Shown here piece by piece: positions 25,601 to 36,100 of a DNA stretch of 64,000 bases (positions are counted from its first letter, which is position 1; every line of letters begins with the position of its first letter). The notes under the pieces were generated by a model. It was not told the DNA's origin and did no database searches. It saw only the letters and a program-made list of their open reading frames with translations. The translations under genes and the position numbers were made by a program. This stretch comes from Bolinopsis microptera (lineage: Eukaryota; Ctenophora; Tentaculata; Lobata; Bolinopsidae), in the NCBI RefSeq assembly GCF_026151205.1, contig NC_087073.1, positions 8,595,411 to 8,659,410 on the forward strand. Reading direction: 5' to 3'.

Positions 25601-26050
25601 TGTACCAGGCATATGGGTCTCAGTTATACCCAGCAAGTCCAACTTATACTCAGAGATATTCTCTGATAGCTGGAACAACTGACTTGAACTACTTGTCAGA
25701 GATAATACATTCCATGTCCCAAATGTAAGACCTGTTTTAGAATAATTTGCTGGCTGTTTCTTATTAGAGTCGGAGTCCACATGGGTGATCTGTGGAGAAA
25801 TAAATCTGCTACAATGACGTGTTCTCCCAACACTCATCTGGCCACGGGGGTCCCTTAGGCTTTGCCCCGCCACCTTCATACTGGTATCATCCGTCCTTGC
25901 AGAGGGAGCCACACACCGTTTCTTGTTGTTACTTTGTGATGTTTCTGCAGCAAATGTTTAGAGAGGAAAAGTTGCCAGCATCTCGCACCCGGTTTTTTAT
26001 CGACCTTTGCCTGTCTAGATCCATAGTGTTTTGTTGCACGTCATCTGTTT
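22690..26050 (-). mobile_element. Non-LTR retrotransposon (LINE), apparently near full length
   Basis: The element reads on the minus strand. Its 3' end carries a short tandem tail, (CAAGTA)n, at about 22690-22720, as seen in RTE-like LINEs. Its 5' end lies somewhere around 25.9-26.05 kb and is not sharply defined. I could not identify a target-site duplication. It contains one long uninterrupted ORF, described separately. The intact frame suggests recent insertion. Confidence 0.88.
22730..25912 (-). CDS. LINE endonuclease-reverse transcriptase polyprotein
   Basis: About 1,050 codons are open without a stop or frameshift. The likely ATG is near 25879; codons upstream of it are also open. The N-terminal third is an APE-type endonuclease (TFGTWNVLSL, LGITETHMPG, LLLGDLNAK, IGSDHYLV). 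The middle is a reverse transcriptase with VDFKAAFDSID, SGTGQGDIQGPP and the catalytic YADD box in DTDYADDMAMLD. The C-terminal part has the thumb and a basic GRPRKNW segment. All key residues are present, so the protein could be active in target-primed reverse transcription. It resembles proteins often labelled craniofacial development protein 2-like and the RTE group; clade assignment needs a tree. Confidence 0.95.
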   Translation of the reverse strand: MAPSARTDDTSMKVAGQSLRDPRGQMSVGRTRHCSRFISPQITHVDSDSNKKQPANYSKTGLTFGTWNVLSLTSSSSQLFQLSENISEYKLDLLGITETHMPGTGSELLDNGSLLIYSGRTDGIRRRGVGLTLSKRTKNSLISYLPISDRLLSARLHSQHLNISVVVAYAPTEGASDNDKDEFYQQLSSAFDELPRHDLKLLLGDLNAKVTSDCSSMSGVIGGHSLHSSSNDNGTRLLDFCIAHQLTIGGTMFQQKDIHKGTWRSPDGRTVNQIDHICISKKFGGSLLNVKVCRGADIGSDHYLVRARLRMKLMSVKKKQERKLEIPAIEHLRDHSLVSEYNIVLRNKFDCLEPEVDLESMWDNFKTTVQQVSMEILGQRPRKKKDRHQSQKTKELLKNRKEFKRKDPNSNANRSEYSRLNKLFKKSSKVDDNNWARRMANDLEEAARKGQQREVWQKINVISGKKKKQSTAVRDVSGQLIADPHAQKERWKEHFSRLLNPPPQEANISDLDNIPPQPSFDDLSDSDEAPTRNEIVDALKKLKNHKSPGVDGITNEQLKYGQDGLVDQLIVLFKKVWEDEKIPEDWSKGVIIIVGKKGDTSHCANNRGITLRSTASKLLQMILLRRLSNGMERFLRENQSGFRQNRSCIDQVYSLRCIIHQCIEYNIPLYINFVDFKAAFDSIDRQFIWRSMQHYGLPDKYIRIMKAFFTHTVSAVRVNGEVTGWFDVNSGTGQGDIQGPPVFNFCLNFSAYLMELNKVISKGALLQLPAPGVEEKHLLDTDYADDMAMLDNSKEGLQETTDLLCKYSAYAGLKINAGKTQSMVVSKSASQRPYSKDDTMDINVEGLPIQQVSNFTYLGAIISANGTIDKELSARIQKASGAFYQLSSIWYSRNIKTPTKIRIYKAAVLTILLYGSEVWNTTQTQMKRFEVFHHRCLRRILKIKWFYHVSNADVLKRANIAPVDTFVRAARLRWFGHVVRMPEERIPNYLLHWIPKHGKRSRGRPRKNWLSCVREDAAIFTGVDNITIEDAEQQATDRVHWRGLIHRRKELLCGAGHSND

Positions 26051-26408
26051 AAACTGGAGTCACCCAGGACAGATTACAATGCTTAATAGTAGCACCTCGA
26101 AAAGGATGTGATTCTTCATCACGCACTATGGTCATTGGAATAGGAGAGGTTATCAGACATCAGTGACACGATCACTATTCCCTGAGATTAAAAATAATCT
26201 CTTGCCACCAAACTTAATATCAATCTAAATGGTTTTTTATTTGTCATTCGTAGCTAGATTCATTATCAATATCACTGTTATGGACTCCATGTTACTCAGT
26301 CATTACATTGATAACTTTTTTCGCAGTTAGTATAATATCGTAAATAAGATACAATTGTTTAATGTGGAAGAAATGTTGGAAATGCAATACGGACATCCAT
26401 ATCGAACT
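26051..26408. other. Spacer between LINE and GPCR locus
   Basis: AT-rich DNA downstream of the GPCR reading frame and upstream of the LINE. No gene is seen. Confidence 0.55.
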
Positions 26409-27401
26409 TTAACGCATTTCAAAACTCTCTGGAAGCCCAAAACTACCCAAACTTGTAAAACGCCGAAAATTACGACACAGTACCCTCCTAATGAATATTT
26501 TGAAACTGGTTATAGAAATATAATAAACAAAAATGTTAGAGATACCGTTAACGAAAATAATATTGAACACAAACTTGTGGACAGTCTCGTCAAAGAAATG
26601 TCGCGCTGCCGGGGACATAATCGTCATAAAAGTGGCATTTTCTAGGTTAAAAGTCACATAGAGTGCCACTGGGAGGAAGGCAATTAGGTAGACACACCCC
26701 ACGTAACCTGCAGTTAAAATGCCCTGTCTGTTTATCCTGCCGGTAGCTTTCTTCACAACACTCAACAAGGTAATGGTAGTGCAGATCACCATGAGATTGG
26801 GAATTAAAACGAATATAAGTCCTTCGATGGGTAACAACCATTTATATATTGAGTTGGTGTAAAAGTAACTGCAATTATAAATCTTGTAATCGAAGTAGAA
26901 ACTTTGACTATTGACTATTATATTAATGATTGGAGGAACAGCTGATAGGAGCTAGATAGAAATGCTGATCAGGTATCCAGACCTATTGGTTCGTCCGATG
27001 GAATGGAGGGGGTAGAGCAGAGAAAGGAGCTTGCTGATGTGCATTGCACTTACCAGAAGGATACCAGAGATACCACATACGTTACCGAGGCTAGCAAACA
27101 GGCTACACAGGAATGTGCCATACGGCCACTTGTCCCAGATAAGGGACACCAGGTTTGGATGCACTGCAAAAACTGCCAGCAGAATGTCACTAACAGCAAT
27201 GTTTCGGATGAGGAGGACGCTACCTCTGTCCAGTCTGATGGCTCTGTAACGGATTGTGGAGAGAAGGATGATGGAGTTCCCTGCTAGGTTCATCACTAGG
27301 ACGGTGACACTCCAGCCGATTAAAATATACCGTTCTACTTTTGTCTTTTCATCGTACTCTAACTCTAGAAGGTCTGAAGCCGACGAGTTTTTGGAAATCA
27401 T
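26409..27401 (-). pseudogene. Intronless rhodopsin-class GPCR with one in-frame stop
   Basis: One continuous reading frame of about 330 codons starts at the ATG 27399-27401 and is broken only by a TAG at 26952-26954, inside predicted TM4; the codons after it stay in the same frame. TM1 (WSVTVLVMNLAGNSIILLS), TM2 (IAVSDILLAVF), TM3 ending HISKLLSLLYPL, TM5, TM6 and TM7 (NGISNIFVYYISITSFKIFI) are all recognisable, as is the TM1 GN motif. The DRY position reads SKL and the NPxxY position is altered, which is unusual for class A. Length and intronless structure fit a class A receptor; the ligand is unknown. It could be a recent pseudogene, a null allele or a base-call error. Confidence 0.82.
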
Positions 27402-28887
27402 CTATGGTGTCGCTTACAATCAGTAATATTTTATTAATGCCATGGTCAACTATAGAACTGAACTCGTCTGGGACTCGTCCGGGACTGTTGTGACTGTTAA
27501 AGTAGGCGTGGAATGACCAGAAAATATGGAACCCGTCACGGTAATAGGTACTCCGACCTGTTAAAAGCTTTGTTTTTAAATTTCATACCTATTGTTTCCT
27601 AAGTGCATATATCTGGAAATAGGAACCATATTTCGATTAACAAGTGACATCGAATTTAGGGTTTTATTGGCCAATGCTGGAAGTGGAAGCTGATTGGTTA
27701 ATCGCGTGTCAAACAAATCTTGGCTCACCAGCATCCAAATTTATTGTTACCTGGAGATCCCACTCCCAGATATGGCGGAGTGACAGACTGAGTGCCACGT
27801 CCAGTAAATTTATAGGTACTACTACTAGGTTGTGACGTAAGAAAATCAGCTCAAAACGGTTATAATGATCAATAAAAGGTGGTAAAGGATATACAAATTG
27901 TTGTTGTGCCCAGACGTAGACATTGTTTTTAATTTGAATATCGTCACATCATTCTCTAAGAACATATTTATAGGACTCTATACTCTACACTAAGGCTTTG
28001 CCTAACAACAGTAACACTAACAGTAACTGTGAACTGTTTAGCGCTATTGTCTACCATTTAGGATATATGAAGTAATTCGATTTTGTATGAAACTGTAAAT
28101 TATGTTAGAAAAAAAAGAAGTCATTATCTTGAGTAAAGTATGATTATAAAGTAATGGTAATTGGTAATAGTATAATTAAATCTGACAACACCAAGTTGTT
28201 ATATACTTTCAATTAAACTTATTTTCGTGCGAAAGTAGGCAAAAATGATTAAAAAGTTAAGCATTATTATTGCTATATTGATACGCCCGATAAAATTAAA
28301 ATAAAAAGTAAGTCATCATTTCTGCTTTCTGATACATAACCTCTTATGTTGAAAAGTTTACATAATAGTTATGCTATACTTATAATTAATAAAATATAAT
28401 CATCGATCGAGGATTGAATTTAAATTAAAAATTAAAGTTATACTTATACCAACTCATGTAATAAGAGTTAAAATAAAAATTAATTAAAATAAAAATTCAC
28501 TATCAGTATCATTGCGATAATAAAATTGTAAAATAGCATAATAAAAATATCAGTTAAAGTAAAAGGTAAAATCACCATATCAGTGGTCTCTACTTAAACG
28601 CAGTCCATCTGTCCATTATTATACTTATAGTCCATGATCAAGACAAGGTAGGGTATCCCAAGGTTGACGAGTTTCAAATAGAAGTGTTTGTACTTGTGTA
28701 GAAGCAATGCGGGATGTCAATACCTACCTCATGTTCATTTCATGTTAATGTCATCTCGGTCCACTCTCTGAAATTGTATCCTTGTGTCAATCAACAATAA
28801 ATAGTTTAAATGATATTGATATAGCGCATTTTAACTAATCATCTTCGATGTAACATCGTACAACTACCATATGAAAATCAACTTCAT
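27402..28887. other. Intergenic AT-rich spacer
   Basis: Very AT-rich between about 28.0 and 28.6 kb, with many TAAAATAAAAAT-like runs. It would include the GPCR 5' region and the flank downstream of the pentraxin-ZP gene. No coding evidence. Confidence 0.6.
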
Positions 28888-28893
28888 TTTATT
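28888..28893 (-). promoter_or_regulatory. Candidate polyadenylation signal AATAAA
   Basis: AATAAA on the minus strand, about 37 nt after the stop codon of the pentraxin-ZP gene, within the expected distance. Confidence 0.55.
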
Positions 28894-28929
28894 AATAAAA
28901 TAAAAACTTACCATAACTTGACGGCTAGG

Positions 28930-30884
28930 TTATTTAGCGTCCCCCTCGCTCTCACTCTCGCTCTCAGTTGCACACGATGTCCATCCTGACTTGCACTTGG
29001 AGTCTTCGTCGTCACTCTGCAAGATCCAAAACGTGTGACATTGGAAAATATTTATATGGATTTTATTGTTATGTTACTGTTAGTGTTACAGTATGAATTG
29101 TAGACAAAATACGAACCAACGGCAACAGTATTGTTTCCAAGTTTTATATCTTAACAAATCAATTATAACATGAACAAACCGGGCACACATCGATGTAACA
29201 GTGCATAAACACCACGGCAGTAGGTCGCTCGTTGAAACGGAACACCTCGAAACTGAATCTCTGGGCCAAACTGTTGGGAGAGTCGTGGTACTGAACTGTG
29301 TCATCAGCCGCGCAGCCATCAGCCAGCAAGTTGTGGTGGGTACTGTAGTCCGGGTCCGAGTCCGGCGTCATCACACACTTCTCTACCCGGATACTTATCC
29401 TGTCTTCTCCTGGTGTTCAAGATGTTGAATTAGCGAAAAGTTTATTTTAGAAGTCAATATTTAGCCACATCCTAATTTTAAAGACAAATCTTAATCAGTG
29501 GCAAAATTATTTAATTTACACAAAGTGTAAAATCTAGCCGATTAAAAATATTCCCGGAGCCCAGAACGATTTTTTAGCTTTTAACATAAAACTTAGAATA
29601 CTATAACTTATAAGTATAAATACCACTGCTAGAAAGTTGGGCTTGAGCAAAGACTCTCTCCTTGGAATCTGCATGTAGTGGATACTCTGCCTCCCGGTAT
29701 GCCGTTTCGTAAGAAGAGTCATGGTATAGCTTGAGTCCGAACGAAAAATCACGGGCCCCCTTTCCCTTCACCGAATATGTTGAAGAAGACACTGCATATG
29801 CTGCTATGGAGTTATGAGGCACGAAATCGTATTTGCATGTCACGAAGAGGCGTGATTCGTCTAGTGCTATTGATCCACGGTTAATGACAGCGTGGACAGT
29901 TTCCTCAGAGTCAGACGTATGATCAGGTGGGTTTAGAATGTCAGGGACAATGTAGTTGGTGTAGTATGCCATAGATTCATTGTAAGTAACGACAGTGCCA
30001 CAGCTAGCCCAATTTGTGGTTACATTTATAAAATTGTCATCTGCAACGACCTTACAACTCGGGTCTTTAAGTGAGGCCCTGGATGGGATGAGATGGGGGA
30101 ATGCAGAGCGGTCGAGGGTCAATGTCATGTTGCTCGAACGACACGTGACGGCTATGTAAGACTGTGTGAATATCTCCAACTCTGGGTATATGACCACGTC
30201 ACCGTTTGCCCCTCCGATGAAGGAACCCCAAGATAGAACCGCTTCAGAATCACTTGTTGCCTTCTTGGAAAGCTTTGCTACATGATCAGACGTGGTGACG
30301 TAAGTAGGATACACATTAAAGTACATGATCTCTCCTCGGAAGGAGTAAGTAGAACTGCTGTCATGTCTCTGTCCTAGCTTCAACCGAAGACCCTTCTCAA
30401 TGACGGACCCTGCAGACAGACCACTGAAAGAGAACACTTCGCTCCGTTGACCCAAATAGACCCTACCCCGTTAGCATCAGCTGTGCCAGACCAAGTCACC
30501 ACGATATGCTTCCTACTACCGGGACGAAGACAGTTGTCGCAATATTTTTCAACCCCATTGACAAATAAATGCAGTCGTTTGACCCAGACGGAGCTATAGC
30601 TACTGACATAAGTATATATTCTATCATAGTAAAGCTGTAGTTCTCTGCCGGGCGTAGAAAAATATGCAATGTAATTATCAGTTACATCATCTACCCAGAA
30701 GGAAATAGTGAACTGGTTCAAATCCATGGGTATCTCTGTGGTTGACTCAACGTACGAAGTGGAGGCTTTCACGGGAAACTGGAACTTCCAGTTATGGTCC
30801 GGCTCAATGGTGGATCTGTTAACTGCTAGAGCAGATGCACAGCCTAGCAGACACAAGAAAGTGCCCACGTGTATCGTAAACATT
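28930..30884 (-). CDS. Secreted pentraxin-like / zona pellucida (ZP) domain protein, frame broken once
   Basis: Exons are 29624-30884, 29180-29409 and 28930-29016; both splice joins keep the frame and the stop is TAA at 28930-28932. The ATG at 30882-30884 starts a clear signal peptide (MFTIHVGTFLCLLGCASALA). Next comes a pentraxin/LamG-type sandwich (MDLNQFTISFWVDD, HIVVTWSG, SIWVNG, RGEIMYFNVY), then ZP-N (SYIAVTCRSSNMTLTLD, WASCGTVV) and ZP-C (FSFGLKLYHD, ECM-type GCAADDTVQYHD, RFSFEVFRF, VVFMHCYIDVC). It ends in a short acidic Ser/Glu tail with no membrane anchor. Within the pentraxin part the reading frame changes by one base between about 30438 and 30450. ZP modules polymerise into extracellular filaments; pentraxins bind carbohydrate or phospholipid. 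Whether the break is real is unresolved. Confidence 0.82.
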
Positions 30885-33185
30885 GGGAAAATCACCGAAT
30901 GGAACAAAAGTTCGAGAATCTTATAAACTGCACCTTGCTCTTATGATGGCCAAAAAGAAGTGAAGAGGTTGAGTTGGTCATGGTGGTTTTGTAGCTGAAA
31001 AAACGTGACTAGTTGCACCAACTCATTCCGTTCCCAGCCCTCTTGTATGTCATCTCCGTGAACGGATGTGATAACAGCTCCTGGAATGATCCTTGGTGAC
31101 GGGAGTTCGTGTCATGTGCTCGATCGGGTCATTATATTTTAGGTCTTAGAGACCTGAGACAATTCCAAATTCAATATAAATCAAGCCACGAAATATTTGT
31201 GTGTAACTATAGAAACTTATTGAATTTGATGGTTCAAAGGTGAACATCTATGGCTGAATCAAAGTGTGTGCACGTTCGAACCAATGCTGTTGTGACTATT
31301 TCAATTAGTATATTATCGTGGAGTCAAAGTAACCGGACACGTGGACGGAGGACAAAAGGGCGGTACTTTTCTTAAACTAAAATGATGTTAAACTAACATT
31401 GTGTTCATTTGCTTTAAACTGAAAGTCACAATAAGGGTTGGACATTTTTGAAAACTTCAAAAACCCGTGTTATTTTATGTTTTACCAGTAAAGTATTATC
31501 ACTATCAGGTGTAGTTTAATTGTTGAACATGGTTTTATTTTATGTGTGGACAGCTACAAGATATTACTATAAAATATAAAAGTAGGTTGACCGTTGACGG
31601 CGTCAACTTGACGCTTATAAACTGCACTGTTAAACAAAAGAATCAGATTGTGTTACAAGTTTATTACTAGTTCATCATTTGAGACAGTGTTTGTATTGGT
31701 CCCACCATCCATTTTATAGTGAGTATCAATATCATGTGATCCGCCCTCCTGTCCACCCTTTTAGGAAAATAACGCCATTGAATTGATCCACAGTCCACAC
31801 TCTCGAGTTCTTCTGTCTTCGTGTCTTATACCGGGAGTCAGACCTTTTGGTGCAGTGTACTGAAAAGTAATTATTAATGGCAATTCCATGTTTTTTTCAA
31901 ATGTTGATATAGATATATGGTCTAACTCTAAATCTTTGACATACGTTGCATGCCACTTTTCGCGCGCCGACGAAACATGTATCAACTAAATCTCTTAAAA
32001 ATGTTTGACTCCAGGCAAAGCTAAAAGCGCATGAGAAAAGTTAACGCGCTCCAGGTCAGTCCAATTAGTTAAACTTAGATAACATTAACAACTATAAACA
32101 ATGCGAATGGGCAAATTTTGTACTATCAGTATCTGTACCGGCACGAATACGGTCCTATACCAATCATCAGGTCTGAATTCATTAATAAAACATTGTTCTG
32201 GAACATGGAATCCGAATAGTAATTCACTGTTTCAGTATTCTCAGTGGGAAAATATAAATTTATATCAGTAATAATTGTCATCGCAATTTATTTAATCTAA
32301 CACAGCCTAGTGTGATATTTGGCGGTGTGCCAATTTGTGTGGGATTTCCCAGATTAACCGTTCTTAGGGTGTCTTAATGAAACTTTGTAGGTGCAGAGGC
32401 TGGCCGTTTAAATTTAATTTTATATTAACGAATCAATATCATATTGGAGCCAATCAACAAAATATAAGTTGACCGTTCCAAATTTCTGAGAAACTTTATT
32501 CATATTGTTGTACTTGTACGATTTCACGTGCCCGGCGAGTACAGTTTTATTTTTAAATTTAATGCTTAAATTTGCCAAATAACTTTTAAAATACGAAGTA
32601 GGACTAGGTACTCGAAGTTATTAGTTAAAGCAAGCTTACGTATAAATATGAACAATCCCTATACCACAGACTGTGCCACTATAAGTGATGCTAAAATAGC
32701 AAAATAACGAACAGGAAACTGGAAAGTTTTCACAACCCGTCAGAAAGGACGCAACATCATGTGCACTTCTCAAAGTACACTTTCAAAATATACTTATAGG
32801 GTCACAGAACTGTGTACGCCAACCGATCGCGATAAAAAATTACATAAAAATATATTATCCAGAATAACAATGATTAAAATATGAACCAGTTTTAACCCAA
32901 ACCGACTTCTTTACACCATCAAATATACTATCAAATAAATTGAAATTCGGTAAAAATAATACAAAATACTTTTTATTTAACATGCGTAAATTTATATACA
33001 ACCGAAAAAAAAGCTTAGTCCCAGAAAAAGTGCGTAGTAACCATTGTATTTAATTAATGTCGTCAAGTAATATTAGCACATGCAGCGTCCCTTGCTTCAC
33101 TGCGCTAATACTTTAATACACATCCTATCATACCCTTTAGTATCATTTTACAGCATCTTATTGCTCCTTACACAAACTCAACCGT
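30885..33185. other. Intergenic spacer with a diverged MULE-type relic
   Basis: No gene is seen. At about 31728-31785 a stretch starting ATGTGATCCGCC closely resembles the subterminal DNA of the transposon at 55259-56182 (there at about 56075-56117). A related GGCGGTACTTTTC motif occurs near 31364. This suggests an old, diverged relative of that element between about 31.3 and 31.8 kb. The rest is AT-rich. Confidence 0.5.
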
Positions 33186-36100
33186 TCATCCACAGTCCTT
33201 ATCTTCAGAGCTACTCTCCTCATCTTGAGCAGTTTTTCTCAGACAGTCCATTACAAAGTCAGACTTCTTGACCTTGTTAGCGTAGTGGCCGAATATCTGA
33301 ACATCAGGACAGAAGGCAGCTACTGCTTCTAGCAGCACCACTGGTATGTTCTGACAACCCCCCAGATGCAGGAACCTCAGACATCTTCTTTCGAGCACTG
33401 AGGGAGGGACTGGATTAGTGGACACAACGTTAACAGTGTTCCTCGGATATGCAGTCATTGCAAGGTGTCTTCACTGTCAATACATGGTCAAAGGAAGGCA
33501 TTCCTGATTCTATTAATGATTAACCTAATACATTTTCATTCATTAATATACAAAACCAAGATAAAATGCATAATAATAAAACTCCCTGTACCTGGTACTA
33601 GAGTAATAAAAGTCCGGACCCCCTTGAGTCCCTTCAAGACTAGACGCTGGAGTCGAGGGCAGCCCACCAGCACAGCACTAAGTCCCACATCTGTGAGTGT
33701 CTGGCAGTACGACTGTGTTAGTTCCAGATCACGCAGGTTGGAACAGTGTCGGCCTATTGAAACTAACCCTCTGTCGTCAACCTGCAATAGTACTGCCATT
33801 ACCCGTGTGCATAATAAGTATAATATGCAGTACATTATCATGGTAACGTGGTATCATTAATCAACAGTGGACTCATCGCGGTAGAGAGCCATTCCCTCGT
33901 TACCATTGTAACCAGTTACCGCTACAACCACCAATTTACCACTTTACCATGGTAACCAGTTACCGCTACATACCACCAGCTTACCACTTTACCATGGTAA
34001 CCAGTTACCGCTACAACCACCAATTTACCACTTTACCATTGTAACCAGTTACCGCTATAACCACCAATTTACCACTTTACCATGGTAACCAGTTACCGCT
34101 ACAACCACCAATTTACCACTTTACCATGGTAACCAGTTACCACTACATACCACAAGCTTACCACTTTACCATGGTAACCAGTTACCACTACATACCACAA
34201 GCTTACCTCAGAACAGTCACTTAAGAGGAGGTCAGTAAGGAAGTGTAGTTTGACAGCTAGCTGACTAACGCACAAACTTGTCAAGTTAAAACTCCTGTAC
34301 AATCTGGGGGATATTCCATTATCAAATTATAGTGGACAATTATTCTTATTGGCACGTTTTTCAGAAAAATTAATAAAAAAAGTAATAGTATAGAGGAAAA
34401 ATACAGTTTACCTGCGAAATCAGCTAATTAATAATTGTCAGTACCGGAGCGCACGTAAATTAGAGAGTTGAGATAACGCCGCCACGCCCGTGTCTGATAT
34501 CTCATCGCAGTACTGAATCTCTAACGACATAAGCGCAGATAACTGTCCTATCTTTGCAACGTCCTCGTCACGGAGATTGCCTCCATCTGGTAGAGGGAAG
34601 TGTTACTATGGTTACTGTTACTGGCTGTGGTTATTGTTATTTTGGTTACTGTTATTTTGGTTACTGTTACTTTGGCTACTGTTACTGGCTGTGGTTACTG
34701 TTATTTTGGTTACTGTTATTTTGGTTACTGTTATTTAGGTTACTGTTACTGGCTGTGGTTACTGTTATTTTGGTTACTGTTATTTGGTTACTGTTATTTT
34801 GGTTACTGTTATTTTGGTTACTGTTATTTTGGTTACTGTTACTGGCTGTGGTTACTGTTACTGGCTGTGGTTACTGTTATTTTGGTTAATGTTATTGTGG
34901 CTATTGTTACTCATACTGTGGTTACTGCCACCATAATTAAAGTTATCACCGTTACTGTCACAAACCAGCACTTATACTATGGTTACTGCAAGAGGGAATT
35001 TTTTATCACGATTTTACTTTTTTCGTCAAGTCACCATGGTAGACAACGAGATTATATATAATCTCATTGTCTACCATGGTGACTTGACGAATACATTATA
35101 TATAAGTATATATAAGTGCATCGGGGAAAAACTTTACTAGGGAAAGTTAATTAATTTCACCTAGATAAAGAGTGTGAAGAGTTTGAGGACAGAAGCTGAT
35201 GAGGTTCTCTATAGTTCTGAGCCTGACGTCCAGGAGGTAACTAGCGTTCAGCTTCCTCAGGGGCCGCTGACTGATTAACATCTCCAGCCCTCTGATTTGT
35301 TACAATTATAAATCTTAAACTCATATCAAGGATTGATGAATTTGATAAGAATCGCCAAATCACCAGGTGATCGTATAGGAAACAATTATTACCGAGTATA
35401 TCTGAGAAAATAAACTGTTCCATTACAAAACTAACGTGATTGACTGAAAACTAACCCGTCAGTGACCCGGTCACAGTTAGCAATGTTCAGAGACGAGAGA
35501 TTCAGGCAGTTAGCCAGCTGACACATCGTGGCATCATCAACACAGGGGTTAGCACTGATGTCAAGGTGAACAAGCGACACGCAGTAGTCCACTATTACAC
35601 TGATCAGGTCTGACGATAACTGAAATGTGTAGTGTCACGTGGTAGATTCTAGAAACCACGTGACGAAATAGACCACGTGATATAAGCTGAAGATAATTAA
35701 CACATGTTTTTTAAAAGCTTCTATTATTAATTGTAGTTTGTAAACTATTGTATCATTTATATGCTTCAAGAACACCTATCCAGCACGTGACATGAAGTTA
35801 CAGACCACGTGACCTGAAGTTACAGACCACGTGACATGAAGTTACAGACCACGTGACATGAAGTTACAGACCACGTGACATGAAGTTACAGACCACGTGA
35901 CATGAAGTTACAGACCACGTGACATGAAGTTACAGACCACGTGACATGAGGTTACAGACCACGTGACATGAAGTTAAAGACCACGTGATATGAAGTTACA
36001 GACCACTTGACATGAAGTTACAGACCACGTGACATGAAGTTACAGACCACGTGACACGAGGTTACAGACCACGTGACATGAGGTTACAGACCACGTGACA

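Noticed and set aside
26949-26957. Selenocysteine or stop readthrough in the GPCR
   Set aside because: The codon is TAG, not TGA, and no readthr­ough context or SECIS-like structure was recognised.
34554-35061. Plus-strand ORFs rich in GYCYF / WLLLF repeats
   Set aside because: Low-complexity translation of an intronic minisatellite inside an FBXL intron.
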